Shown piece by piece: positions 25,628 through 35,800 of a stretch of 64,000 nt of DNA. The notes under the pieces were generated by a model. The model saw only the letters and a list, made by a program, of their open reading frames with translations. It did not search any database and was not told the origin of the DNA. Location: assembly GCA_007922225.1 (NCBI GenBank), contig ML679968.1:10484399-10548398 (forward strand), given 5' to 3'. Position 1 is the stretch's first letter. Every line of letters starts with the position of its first letter. The DNA is from Emydura subglobosa (taxonomy: Eukaryota; Chordata; Testudines; Chelidae). Position numbers and translations under genes: made by a program.

Positions 25628-25828
25628 CCTCCGGCCTTGCCTCTTAAAATAATTGCTTCTGCCCTTGCCACTACACAAATCTCAGGCCTTATTCTCCTAA
25701 ACCATTTCCCCTCTACTCCACAAATCTCTGACCTTGTTGTCCTAAAGCATTTTTCCTGCCCTTTCCACTCCACAAATCTCTAGCATTGTCTCCTAAAACA
25801 TTCCCCCTGTCTCCTCTGCTCCACAAAT
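25628..25828. repeat. Minisatellite, about 50-bp unit, four copies
   Basis: The word 'cacaaat' recurs at 25,674, 25,719, 25,771 and 25,822, spaced 45, 52 and 51 bp. Each unit also has 'tcctaaa' and a pyrimidine-rich part such as 'catttcccctct'. Units differ at many positions, so the array is old. Confidence 0.75.
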
Positions 25829-26672
25829 GATGCCAGCCTTGGTAAATTGTGTCCTCCTACTGCTGCTTCTGTGCCTTCTCTTGTATCACCTCTCTGCATC
25901 GAGTCATCTCCCAAAATATGACTGAGAAGCTAACATCCTCATTTAAAACTTACTTCTGCTGTATCATATAAGTAGTAAGTTAATTATTTTTATATATAAA
26001 CAGATAAATCAGTCTGATGTACACATGCAAAAAATGAGTCACCACATGACCATCTTATTTTAACCCATCTCCTATCTCACTCCTTCACTATATTGTTGTG
26101 TCACTTTCTATCATGTGATGTATAAAATTACACTGTATGCTCTTTGGGGTTAGGGTAAAATTTTCAAAAGCATAAAAATGACTTAGCAGCCTGCATCCCA
26201 CTGACTGAGTCCGACTGCCTAATTCACTTTTGAAAATCAGACTGAAGCTTAGAACAGAGAAGAAAATGGTTTTCCCAACCCACAAATGCTTTTGAGATTT
26301 TGGAAATTGTCCCCTTTCTGCATTGGGGCAGAAATCAGAGTGATCCCCTCACATAATCAATAACAGAGTAGCTAGGGCTTACTTCAGCTATGGCTTTAAA
26401 TCTCACCTCCATTTGATGTAGAAAAGGGCCCTTATACACAGTCTTTTTACCTTTCAGCTGAGTGTCCTAACAAGCAGGCTAGAGAGTTAGCATTTGACTG
26501 TTTTTCTTAATCTCTGCTGTTGAATCTAGTCCACTGTGTATAAATGAATAATAACTGAATAAGAAAAAGGGTGATTTTGTAGACAGGAGGAGATATGGGA
26601 TCAAGTTGCTGTTCTAAATCAGACATTGAAAAGACTTGAACTCAGATATGCTGCATTTTTGGTGAGGGCCTT
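25829..26672. other. Unique DNA with one ancient-repeat fragment
   Basis: At 26,150-26,260 the words 'aaaattttcaaaagca' and 'cacttttgaaaatcag' form an inverted pair related to the segment at 7,350-7,470. Nothing else is recognised. Confidence 0.4.
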
Positions 26673-26859
26673 TGTTGTGTATTTTGTGTCCTGCCTAGCT
26701 TGCTGTAGCTAACAGAACTAGACTATTATGGGATAGCTCAGACCGTTCTGTCTGGTCTTAGAGTTGAGAATAAACAGTGGTTGTGTTTATATTTCCCTGT
26801 GTTCCTGTCTGCTGGTTTCTCTCTGAGCGAAAGTAACTTCCAAGTATTCGACCATAACA
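26673..26859 (+). repeat. 5' LTR of the Mag-type element
   Basis: 187 bp, starts TGTTGTGTATTTTG and ends CATAACA. Poly(A) signal AATAAA at 26,769-26,774. It aligns end to end with the 3' LTR at 31,234-31,422. Confidence 0.92.
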
Positions 26860-26862
26860 AAG

Positions 26863-26878
26863 AGGCGACAAGGATGAC
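26863..26878 (+). promoter_or_regulatory. Primer-binding site, tRNA-Ser(GCU) type
   Basis: Three bases after the 5' LTR lies 'aggcgacaaggatg'. The complement of the 3' end of vertebrate tRNA-Ser(GCU) with CCA is TGGCGACGAGGATGGG; the site keeps GGCGAC and AGGATG, with changes at the first base and at 26,870. This is the minus-strand primer site used by Mag-lineage elements. Confidence 0.8.
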
Positions 26879-26894
26879 GGACCTGTGCTGGTAC

Positions 26895-27361
26895 TGTCAC
26901 CCGCTGTAACAGGTCCAGTGCTACTGCATTTCTCTTCCTTTCCCCTCTGGACCAAAAAGAAGGCAAGGACCCACAGACTTGCAGTCACCCGTGATTTATT
27001 TACAGTGTGCACCTGAAGTACCCACCACCATGCAGTACCCTGCACAAGTCAGTGCTCGCAGGGGCTGCTTAGGGCCAGGAAACTAGGCTATCCCTCCCCT
27101 GACTCCTTTCCCCTCTCTCTCTCTCTCTCTCTCTTTCTTTCCAAATCCTTTGGCCTGGCTTATGAGCCTTCTAAGGCTTCTTGGACAGCTGCTGCTCGTG
27201 GGCTAATTGCTCTCTTGGGAAACTGCTCCATCTGCACCTCTGCCAGCTGCCTTCCCTCAGGCAATCACCCCAACCAGCTACTTGCTCTGCTGCCCTTCTG
27301 CTATATATGCTAGCATGCCAGGAGGATGACAAGAGGGTTCACCCCCCAGCACTCTGTGACA
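26895..27361 (-). mobile_element. Nested solo LTR-like insertion
   Basis: A 467-bp block sits between the primer-binding site and gag. On the minus strand it begins TGTCACAGAGTG and ends GGTGACA, so it has TG...CA ends. It holds a TATA-like 'gcatatatagcag' (plus 27,300-27,312) and an AATAAA near plus 26,994-27,001 about 100 bp before its end. A (CT)n tract is at 27,112-27,135. No exact target duplication was seen, although 'ctggt' and 'ccggt' are near its two ends. Class not determined. Confidence 0.55.
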
Positions 27362-27568
27362 CCGGTGAAAAAAATAAAAGTAAGGAGAGCCTTTTACTGT
27401 TCTGGGTGGTTGTAGTGTTCCTTCTCATGGCAGAAACCAAAAGTAAAGCAGACAGATTGGGAAGGGGGAGGAAGGAAGCAGTGCTAGTGAAAGGAAATTA
27501 CTAGTAATTGTGTGTGAACTATCCTCAACATACATGAATAACAGGCATTAAAAGAAAAAAGGGCAGTA

Positions 27569-28416
27569 ATGGCTACACTCACTGGGCCTTTAGGACATTT
27601 TGGTGAAACTGTGGAGCAATGGAGCTCATATACTGAGTGTTTTGAGATTTTTGTTATTGCAAATGGAATTGCAGATGATAAGAAGGTAGCAACTTTTTTA
27701 AGTGTTGTGGGAGCTAAAACATTTAGTTTTCTGTGCAGTTTAGTGCAACCTGATAAGCCAGGCACAAAACCTTAGTGACATTGTGAAAATCCTGGAGGCA
27801 TGTTTTTCCCCCAAACCACTGGTAATTGCAAAAAGATTTAGGTTCCACAAAAGGAATCAAGAAGAAGGTGAAACAATTGTCCAATATATAGCAGCTCTTA
27901 AGAAGCTTGCTGAGCATTGTGAATTTAATGTTGTGTTAAATGACACCATGATTGATAGATTAGTGTGCAGTCTGAGTGGTGAAGCAATACAGAAGCGCCT
28001 ATTGACAGAGACCAAGCTCACCTTGCAGAAGGCCATTGAAATTGCAGTTTCCATGGAACTGGCAGCAAAGACAGCACAACAGCTAAGTGCATCAACCAGA
28101 GCACATAAGGTGTCACAAGAACTACCGCAAGACAGTGGGGAGCAGGCAATGTTACCCCTGTGTAAAACCAGGTCACCATGCATCGAAATGCTGGTGTAAA
28201 GATCTAGTGTGTCAACAATGTGGCAAAAACAGACACGTTGACCGTGCCTGCAAACAGAAGAAAGAAAAGTCAAACAGAATAGATAAGCAGGAGAAAAAAA
28301 AGCCTGCTGTCTGGTGGACCAAAAAGGAAAATCTGCATGCGGTAGAGCAGTATCAGGATGATCAAAGTGGCACCCAGTCAGAAGAAGTGCCACTCAGGCA
28401 TGAGCACAGGGTGTGA
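27569..28416 (+). pseudogene. Mag-type gag remnant with two zinc knuckles
   Basis: Encodes the capsid-like and nucleocapsid-like protein that would package the element RNA in the cytoplasm. Three open stretches in three frames carry it. 27,569-27,774 starts with the likely gag ATG. 27,783-28,199 holds the RFHKRNQEEGETI block and the helical part of capsid. 28,087-28,416 holds two CX2CX4HX4C zinc knuckles (28,150-28,191 and 28,210-28,251), both with all four metal ligands intact. At least two frameshifts, near 27,770 and between 28,090 and 28,145, make the gene non-functional. The third frame ends within the inserted element at 28,396-28,623. Confidence 0.88.
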
Positions 28417-28623
28417 TGGGTGTGCCCAGGCACACCCTAATGCAGGGCTTGAGACACCCGCCGAAAATAAGTCTGCCGGCAACTTTTTTCGGCGGCGGGG
28501 AAGGTCCTTGTGCGCGATGCGAGCTGCCACCGAACATAAGGAGGTTTTTCCTGCGGCAGGTAAAACGAAGGTAAAATTCCCTACATAATGTGTGCACACC
28601 CTAATGAATGAGTGCACACCTAT
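28396..28623. mobile_element. 228-bp insertion with 10-bp target duplication
   Basis: The 10-mer agtgccactc is present at 28,386-28,395 and again at 28,624-28,633, directly flanking a GC-rich block unlike the surrounding retrotransposon. When the inserted block plus one copy of the 10-mer (238 bp) is discounted, the gag frame before it and the protease frame after it agree, which independently supports an insertion. Both ends of the block carry 'gggtgtg' or 'gcacacc' words in inverted arrangement. It encodes nothing. The family is not known to me. Confidence 0.8.
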
Positions 28624-29033
28624 AGTGCCACTCCACATCTTGTCCATGGCAGTTGGCTCACATGAATACTGGGTAACCCTGCTGTTGGAAGGTAAACCTG
28701 TACACATGGAAGTGGACACAGGAGCATCAGTTTCGCTGGTCTCAGAACTGTGTATAAGGAGAAGCTAAAGCACCTTCTGCTTAAGCTAACAAAAATTGTT
28801 CTGAAGACGTACACTGGAGAAGCTGTACCTATGTTGGGTACTACTGATGTAAAAATGGAGCTCAATGGACAGACTGCTCAATTGTCACTGTTTGTGGTAG
28901 AAGTCAATGACCTTGCCTTAATCAGAAGGTCATGGCTTAAGAAGATCCGTCTTCATTGGGCAGAAGTGCACATGATGGCTAAGAGAGAAACAGGTCTGGC
29001 CGCTGTATTAAGGAAACATGCTGCTGTTTTTTA
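28624..29033 (+). pseudogene. Mag-type aspartic protease and linker remnant
   Basis: The retropepsin would cut the gag-pol polyprotein. The active-site triplet with its next residue, DTGA, is at 28,715-28,726, inside the usual VDTGAS context and preceded by a hydrophobic strand. The frame shifts just after, near 28,745. The next open stretch (28,750-29,034) continues with KTYTGEAVPMLG and ends in a block, ALIRRSWLKKIRLHW, which corresponds to the LLGRNWL block of related elements with several changes. A stop codon at 29,032 separates it from the RT part. Confidence 0.85.
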
Positions 29034-29835
29034 AGAGGACCTGGGACGTATGAAAGGAATCACTGTGAAATTGAACATTAAGACTGACAGCCAACCAAAA
29101 TGTCTGAAAGCCAGAATTATGCATATGCATTCAGGCCAAAAGTTGAATCAGACTTGGAGTGCCTGGTCAAGAATGGAGTCCTAGTATCAGTTACTCACAA
29201 CCAGTGGGCAACACTAGTTGTTTCAATATTGAAGAAAGATTTGTGGGGATTTTAAGGTTACAGTTAACCCGGTGTTGTGTGTAGACCAATATTCTCTTCT
29301 CCGCATCAATGACCTCTTCACTGGCTTGGCTGGTGGACAAAAGTTCAGCAAGATTGATCTGTGTCAGGCGTATTTACAGATGCATGTTGATGAGAAGTCC
29401 CAAGACTGCTGACTTTCATGACACAAAGGACTGTACCAATGCTGTCGCTTGCCATTTGGAATAATGGCTGCTCCAGCTTTGTTCAAGAGGGCTATGGACC
29501 AGATCTTGAGTGGAATCCAGAGCTATCTTGGTAACATCCTGGTCACTGGCAAGAATGAGAAGGTTCACCTTAAGAACTTGGATGCTGCCCTGCAAAGATT
29601 GGAAAAGTACGGCATACGAGTCTGCAAAGACAAAGGTGAATTCTTCCAACCCTCTATTGAATATTTTGGACATGTCATTGATGCTACTGGCTTTCGTAAG
29701 GCTTCTGCAAAAGTCAAGGCTATTGTGAAAGTTCCACCTCCTAAAAACGTGATCCAACTATTGAACTATTATGGAAAATTTATTTTACAGTTAGCACCAC
29801 TACTAAAACCACTACATGGTCTGGAAGTGGATTGA
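29034..29835 (+). pseudogene. Mag-type reverse-transcriptase remnant
   Basis: The RT would copy the element RNA into DNA. Finger and palm parts are traceable from 29,050, with KFSKIDLCQAYLQM near 29,342-29,385 keeping the first catalytic Asp. The open stretch from 29,449 begins LPFGIMAAPALFKRAMDQIL. The catalytic YxDD box at 29,524-29,535 reads YLGN, so both catalytic aspartates are lost. The following ILVTG and LEKYGIRVCKDK parts are well kept. Several in-frame stops occur between 29,240 and 29,420. The reverse-transcriptase assignment is clear; activity is impossible. Confidence 0.92.
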
Positions 29836-30352
29836 ATCCTGTGATGTTGCATTTAACAAGGCTAAACACACATTGCTTAATTCAGAGGTTCTGACACATT
29901 TTGACCCCTCCTTACCTCTACAGCTGGCCTGCAATGCCTCTCCTTATGGTGTAGGAGTGGTCATGTTACACATTATGCCTTCTGGAGAGGAGAGACTCAT
30001 TGATTTTGCATCATGCACCTTAAGCAAGGCAGAAACTAACTATGTCCAAATCGAATGTGAAGCACTGGGAATCTTTTTCAGAATTTGGAAATTTAACCAG
30101 TACCTGTTTGAACAGAAGTTCACACTTCTCACTGACCATCGACCTCTAACATCAATATTTGGACCACCCACAGGCATTCTACCGTTGGCTGCTAGTCGTA
30201 TGCAATGGTGGGCATTGTTGCTTTCCACGTGCATATATGAGATCAAATATCGGAGATCCACTCTGCACTGCAACACAGATCATCTCTCCAGACTGCCTTT
30301 ACCAGTTAAACATCAAGATATTGGCCAGAAAGAAATCTTCTACTTTGAATAG
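29816..30352 (+). pseudogene. Mag-type RNase H remnant
   Basis: A 178-codon open stretch without internal stops, the best preserved part of the element. It contains the RNase H-like fold motifs in order: CNASPYGVGVV (from 29,930), FASCTLSKAETNY, IECEALGI with the conserved Glu, and LLTDHRPLTSI with the conserved Asp. The first catalytic position, normally Asp in the CDASPYG context, is Asn here (29,933-29,935). The end, NTDHLSRLPLP, is the normal boundary to the integrase. A shift relative to the RT frame is present near 29,820. Confidence 0.9.
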
Positions 30353-31101
30353 GTAGAGAACACATTCATCACTGCTACTAAAGTAAAGAAGGCAACTCGC
30401 ATTGACCCAGAACTGTCCCAAGTTATGAACCTAGTGATCCATGGAACATCTCTACAGGACTCTCCGGTCTCATACGACCTTCATCCCTACATGTCCAGGA
30501 GGATGGAGTTATCAGTCCATTTGGGTAGCTTGTTGTGGTGGATGTGTGTCATTATTCTACCACCATTGAGACTGCAGATATTAGAACAACTACATTCAGG
30601 TCATTGTGGAATAGTGTCCATGAAAGAAATTGCATAAAGCTACTTTCGGTGGCTTGGCCTGGACAGTGCCATTGAAGAGAAGGCAAGAGAAGGCATTGTA
30701 CTTCATGTCAGAGTGTAAGGAATACATCTCAGTTGGCGCCCCTACACTCATGGGACTGGCCTGAAAACCTGTGGCAGCATATTCGTGTTGATTTTGCCAG
30801 CCCATTTGAAGGCAACATGTCACACAAGTCCCAAGGATACATCTCTAGCTGATCTGCCTAACCTCATCATTGAAAGTGAGATATCCTCGAGATAAGAGCC
30901 ACCCTCAAGTCAAGAGTCACCCGTTCCTGACTTCCCTCCTCCATCCACCTCTGCAACAGATACAGTCCCCTCACCTGTTCAAGCTATGAGTCCTGAGCCA
31001 ATTGTTAGACGTGCACCAATAACTGCTTCTGGTGCAAGAATATTAGAAGTCCGCTGTAATCCACCTAGCGAGAGAAGGCTTCCTCAACAGTTCAATCTTT
31101 A
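30353..31101 (+). pseudogene. Mag-type integrase remnant with core deletion
   Basis: The N-terminal zinc-binding part is recognisable: RRMELSVHLGSLLWW, then LHSGHCGIVSMKEIA (30,587-30,635) with both histidines. The second half of the HHCC domain is blurred. The core begins with HIRVDFASPFEGN (from 30,778), including the first catalytic Asp at 30,790-30,792. Within about 50 bp the similarity stops and continues with a C-terminal Pro/Ser-rich tail, with RRLPQQFNL near 31,075-31,101. The second Asp and the Glu of the DD35E triad are therefore missing. A deletion of roughly 0.6 kb near 30,815-30,850 is inferred from the usual core length. Confidence 0.85.
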
Positions 31102-31218
31102 GCTAGGGCAAACCCAAGTTTACGGTGCAGAATAATCCCCAGGGTTTAGCTGGGAAATGAGGCTGTCTACCCTCATTCCCTTGTTTAGTTATTGTTCTGT
31201 TAAATGGATGTTTATATT

Positions 31219-31230
31219 AAGGGGGGAGGA
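31219..31230 (+). promoter_or_regulatory. Polypurine tract
   Basis: 'aaggggggagga' lies 3 bases before the 3' LTR and is the expected plus-strand primer of the Mag-type element. Confidence 0.85.
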
Positions 31231-31233
31231 ATG

Positions 31234-31422
31234 TGTTGTGTATTTTGTGTCCTGCCTAGCTTGCTGTAGCTAACACAGCTAGGCTATTATGGGATAGCTC
31301 AGCCAGTTCTGTCTGGTCTTAGAGTAAAGAATAAACTCAATCTGTGTGTGTTTACATCCACCTGTGTTCCTGTCTGCTGGTTTCTCTGAGTGCAAATAGC
31401 TTCTAAGTATCCAAACATAATA
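31234..31422 (+). repeat. 3' LTR of the Mag-type element
   Basis: 189 bp, starts TGTTGTGTATTTTG and ends CATAATA, aligned with CATAACA of the 5' LTR. Poly(A) signal AATAAA at 31,330-31,335. It has a 4-bp expansion near 31,337 and a 2-bp CT loss near 31,388 relative to the 5' LTR. Confidence 0.92.
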
Positions 31423-31569
31423 GCGCTAGCCACTGATCTATCAGCTAATTTGAGAGAGACATTCACTAGTGTACCCCATAGGACAAGCTTGCTTTTCTTG
31501 TATTCACTGCCTTGCTTTTATTCTGCCTTTATTGTATTCAGCAGTCATGAAAAGAACCTACAGGCCTAT

Positions 31570-32420
31570 ATCCTGTGTAGAATATAAAAGAATAGTTAAT
31601 GGGTTTATGCTTTAAGATAGAATAATAAAGTAAATAGTTTGGGAAAAGGGCTGGAAGGACCTAATAAGGGCTGTTCGGATGCTAGCACAGCACAGATAGA
31701 GGGCAAAGCTGACCACACTCAGATGAGTGACACCTGGAAATGCAGAAATGTTACTAAATTGTGTCACATGGGGTGACAAGCTGAAGAAGTACAAGAACAA
31801 ACTGATCAAAAATGTTACTAAATTATGTCACATGATGAGGCAACCTGACAAGTAAACTTGTTAGCTTGGTCACTTTAAACTGCAACAAGTAAACTTGTCA
31901 GCTTAATCAGTTTGAGGTTAGTTAAACCCCCAAAAATCAGTTGCATTTTGGACTGCTGCTCGCTGGGATCCTCGGTAGTTGGATTGAGCCCTTCTATGAA
32001 CCAGCAGCGTCCAAGGGACGGCTACTACATCTTAGAGTCGACTCTGCCCAAGGGGCTTAGGAATAGAAGCGCTTTTTGGTAATGTATGGAAGTACACTTG
32101 CTTTAATGTAGCTGAGAATTTACAAACGACCACCCGTCTGTAAACATTGGAATAACTGAGAGTTTACAAGCCACTATCTGTCTGTAAACATAAGAACACC
32201 AATAGTAGAATTGTGTATTGTGAGAAATGATTGCATGCATAGGAAAATATTAGGCCTTTGTATCTTTCTCTGGTTTCATGTTTGTATTATTTACATGTAT
32301 GTGCTTTATTTAATACTTATGACTAAATAAATGAGCCATATTTCTTCAGTTAAAGCTCTGTTCATATTCTTGTTCGGTCACCCTCACCCCTCGGTAGAGG
32401 CAACTCCTCTGCTTACAAAG
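31570..32420 (+). mobile_element. Possible ERV-type solo LTR with internal duplications
   Basis: An 850-bp block downstream of the Mag-type element with three pairs of short direct repeats: 'aatgttactaaatt' at 31,747 and 31,812, 'caagtaaacttgt' at 31,850 and 31,886, and 'tgagaatttacaaa' / 'tgagagtttacaag' at 32,113 and 32,157. A poly(A) signal AATAAA is at 32,326-32,331, followed by about 60 bp ending near a 'ggtcaccctcacccctc' stretch that resembles a U5 end. Duplicated enhancer-like words, then poly(A) signal, then short tail fit an LTR, but the boundaries and class are not proven. Confidence 0.45.
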
Positions 32421-32640
32421 ACCCACGATCCTAAATCTATGGCCTTTCAGGAGGCTGAGTCCACGTCCTGTAAGACATTGGCTTCAGCAGTTACTATGAG
32501 GCTTGAGGTCTATGAATTTTGGCACAGATAAATAAGCTAATGGTCACCACTAAGTTTTGGTGAACTAGAAATAGAGTCTGAGGGGGGAAGTTTGTCCGTA
32601 ACGACACTAGCAAACCACAGAAATAGTAGCTAACACTGAG

Positions 32641-32869
32641 GCCTTGTCTACATTGCTGCCGGCAGTCAACGGGAGATACGCAAACTACATAATGTTACAT
32701 TGCTGTACTGCAGCATCTTCAGCACACTGCGTTGATGGGAGACGTCCTCTGGTTGACGCAGCCTTACTCCTTTTGGGGAGGTGGATTAATGGCATCGACC
32801 GGAGAGCACTTCCGGGATCAATTGAATGGCATCGATCCCCAGGTCACCGACAGTATAAACATACCCTGA
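32641..32869. mobile_element. GC-rich inverted-repeat element, copy 1
   Basis: Starts 'gccttgtctacattgctgcc' and holds 'ggcagtcaacgggagata' and 'agagcacttccgggatc'; ends 'cagtataaacataccctg'. The family is a short non-autonomous DNA transposon with terminal words of the type 'tgtctacactgac'. Other copies are at 44,511, 47,648, 52,118 and 56,732. Confidence 0.7.
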
Positions 32870-35800
32870 GCTTTTGGAAACTTTTGGAAAGAACATCCGT
32901 AGATATCTGATCACAAGAGTGACATGGCAAGGAACTGATGTATGTGATAATAAATTGAGATCACTAATATACTCACCTATAAGAGAAGGGCACCTCAATA
33001 CTAGTATATTGAGGAAATACAAATAAGGAAACGGGAGCTTACCTCCACTGAATATGCATTAGACATAGGGGCATCAGCATAACATATTATAAAAGTTACA
33101 TCCCAGCCTGTGGGCAGTAGTGAGAGTTCTTGGTAGGTGCCAGAATGATGGCCACTGGTGATGAGGGGGAAGGTGATGGTGATTAGGAAGATGATGGCTA
33201 ACATTTCAGGGTGTCCTGCATGCCTTGACATTCAGTAGTCTCTTTATTTACTGAGTTGGGGTGTTTGTGATGGGGCTAAATGTATTTATAAACTATTGGT
33301 AACTATAGAAGAATTCCTATCATCTGAGTGTTACGGCTGTGAACATCAGGATTCCCAACTATATAGTAATTTTAATAATACTAGGTCTGATCTAGGGACA
33401 AGAGCCTCAAAGTGATAACTGGAAATTCTTGAGTAATCAAAGTAATTAACAAATCTATAGATCAGGCTACACTGGTTTTAACCATAAATCTCTTTCTGAA
33501 TCTGAGAAACTTTCCCAGTGAATGTTTTGTTGCACCGGATATGTTCTTGTAAAAAATTTCAGTCTCAACAAATTGGCAATTACTGAAAAAAGAAAGAAAA
33601 GAAAATAAATTATTGAAAAAATTCTTGACTAGCTCTCCTTAAGCTAAATTACTTGGGCATCTTTGAAAATTTTAATCCTTGCTTTTTTATACATTTTCTG
33701 TAAAGTGCCTCTAGCACATTTTTCAGTCCTGAAAAAAATAGTTACTAAAGCCAATTATCTACTATCACAAACAATTTAAAAAAGTATTCACTGCTAAAGG
33801 ATGACCCTGCACTATATTGTTCTCATGAGTACAGCAGAGGATAACTATTGCCAGAAATGTAATGATGGTCTTAATGTTATTCACAAATATGGTAGTAACA
33901 AAAATATTACACAACTATGCTGCCTTGTGTGTGCTTAATTCACTAGAAAAAAGTGCCACCAAGATAAGTCACTTACCCATTCTAGATCTCAGTTTTTTCC
34001 ACATTACACAGACAACACTCTGAGGCTAGGAATGTCAGGAATGAAGGAAAGTTGGGCATCCATTTTTCATCTTTCCTCAATGAGCCAAACAGGAACACTT
34101 GTTTCAGACATAGTTGAACATGGGGATGTTTGCATTTGGATCCTAACATAAGCTTCATGAGTCAAATCTGTTTTATAGTTTTCATGGGAGTTACATTTGC
34201 TTATAGAGTTAAATCCTGCAAAATACTAGACATGACTTTGGTGGTGACTGCCCTAAACACTTACAGGTGTCTGTAAAAACTGATATTGCTTGGGGAGAGG
34301 AAAAATACATCCCTCTTAGTGTTAGAATTGAATTTTGTGTAGAGACAATCCATTATAGCCAAGTATGATGTGACAGAAAATAAGGGTCAAATGCTCAGCT
34401 GGTGTAAATTGGCCCAGGTCATTAATTTCAATGGAGTTTATATCATCTGAGAATCTGCTTATAAGAGTTTAATGAGAACACTGACAGCCACTTAACTAGG
34501 GTTGGCATTAAGTATTGTGCTATAATAATATAAAAACACTAATCAAGATAGTTCAGATACAGAAACAAGAACATTCTACTTCACTAGGTTTTACTAGAAA
34601 AGTGGTTCTTTGAAATCATTTTCTATTCTGTGTTAACAGGTATAACTAACATCGGAAGAATAATTGCCTTCTCTTTGAAGGTAATACATTTCCTAAGAAA
34701 GCCCCTGAAACTAAAAGGTTTGTGATACATTTTAAAATATTTTTTTCTCAAAAGAAAAATATAATTCCAGATTACACTATATAATTCTAATTTTCAGAGG
34801 GTGGGTTCTCAAAACTTTCTAAAGCTCAGGCCCCTTTAAAGTATTGCTAATGGACATCCAAAAAGTGAAGCACACAAGGTTAATTTTAATCTGATTATTA
34901 AAGGCAAATCTTCCCTGATCTTCCCTCTTTCACTGGGGGAGTAACTTAGTGACACTGTTATGAGGACATAACATACGAACCCACTTTTGTAAATTCATGA
35001 CTTTGCCGATTCCCCACACATATGCATGTGGTGGAGAGAACTGAGTGTACATCCTTTGCATTCCCTTGGATGAGGCACTGTTGTGCAGATGTGCAGAGGT
35101 GCCTGTACTCGCTTGCATGGCCAAGCAGAACAATCTAGCACTTAATTCTGAAACAGCTCACTACACAATGTGGTAGATTCACCCCTGGTTTACACAGCTT
35201 CTGCTGGCATAAAGGCCCAAAGGAGAAAAAGCAGCTGGCAGGGAAAGATACAGTGGGATAAAGTTGCAACAACCTCCATTCTCCAAGCCAGGATTCAGTG
35301 GCTGGGATGGAGAACAGTAAGGTGACATATTTATTCAGCACACAAATTCTTGGGTCAACATTGGCCAATTGAATGTCCTTACTGGAAATGATATTATGGG
35401 TGCCTTACTTTAACCCATCCTTTTGGAATTTCCTTGGCTTGAGACCATCTATCAGGTTCTGTTGTTAATATGACCCCAAATCATCACAGAGTTACTTATA
35501 TGGAAGTAGGATCCACTAACATTTGGATCTTGTTAAATAATTACTTCAGGGTATATTTTTTCACTGTTATCCTTTTGAGTGCTCTAGAAATTGAGAAAAT
35601 TTCATCTGCCCTCAAAATCATTACGTAACAGTAGCACTTAAATTGTTGTTGGCTACAAATTGTTGTTCTTGCAATGTAGCTTATACAATTTTGTGATCTT
35701 TCTATAAGACTTGGTCAAGCACCAGTGAAGAGTGTTCAGTTTAATAACGTTATGAATATTTGAATGATTCTCTTTGACATCTAGTGTTAATATATAGAAG

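Larger units (their letters stand above)
26673..31422 (+). mobile_element. Ty3/gypsy LTR retrotransposon, Mag-type, defective
   Basis: A 4,750-bp element with all landmarks in order: 5' LTR, primer-binding site, gag with two zinc knuckles, aspartic protease, reverse transcriptase, RNase H, integrase, polypurine tract and 3' LTR. The primer site matches the 3' end of tRNA-Ser(GCU) and the gag has two CCHC knuckles, both as in the Mag lineage. The LTRs differ by about 20 substitutions in 187 bp plus small indels. Flanks 'gcctt' and 'gcgct' are at best a mutated 5-bp target duplication. It carries two nested insertions, several frameshifts, lost catalytic residues and an integrase deletion. Confidence 0.92.

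Noticed and set aside
28150..28251. CCHC zinc-finger host gene
   Set aside because: The two knuckles are followed by protease, RT, RNase H and integrase remnants between matching LTRs, so they belong to the retrotransposon.
27857..28393. 178-codon minus-strand open frame opposite gag
   Set aside because: It is the antisense shadow of the gag remnant, whose plus-strand frames carry two zinc knuckles.
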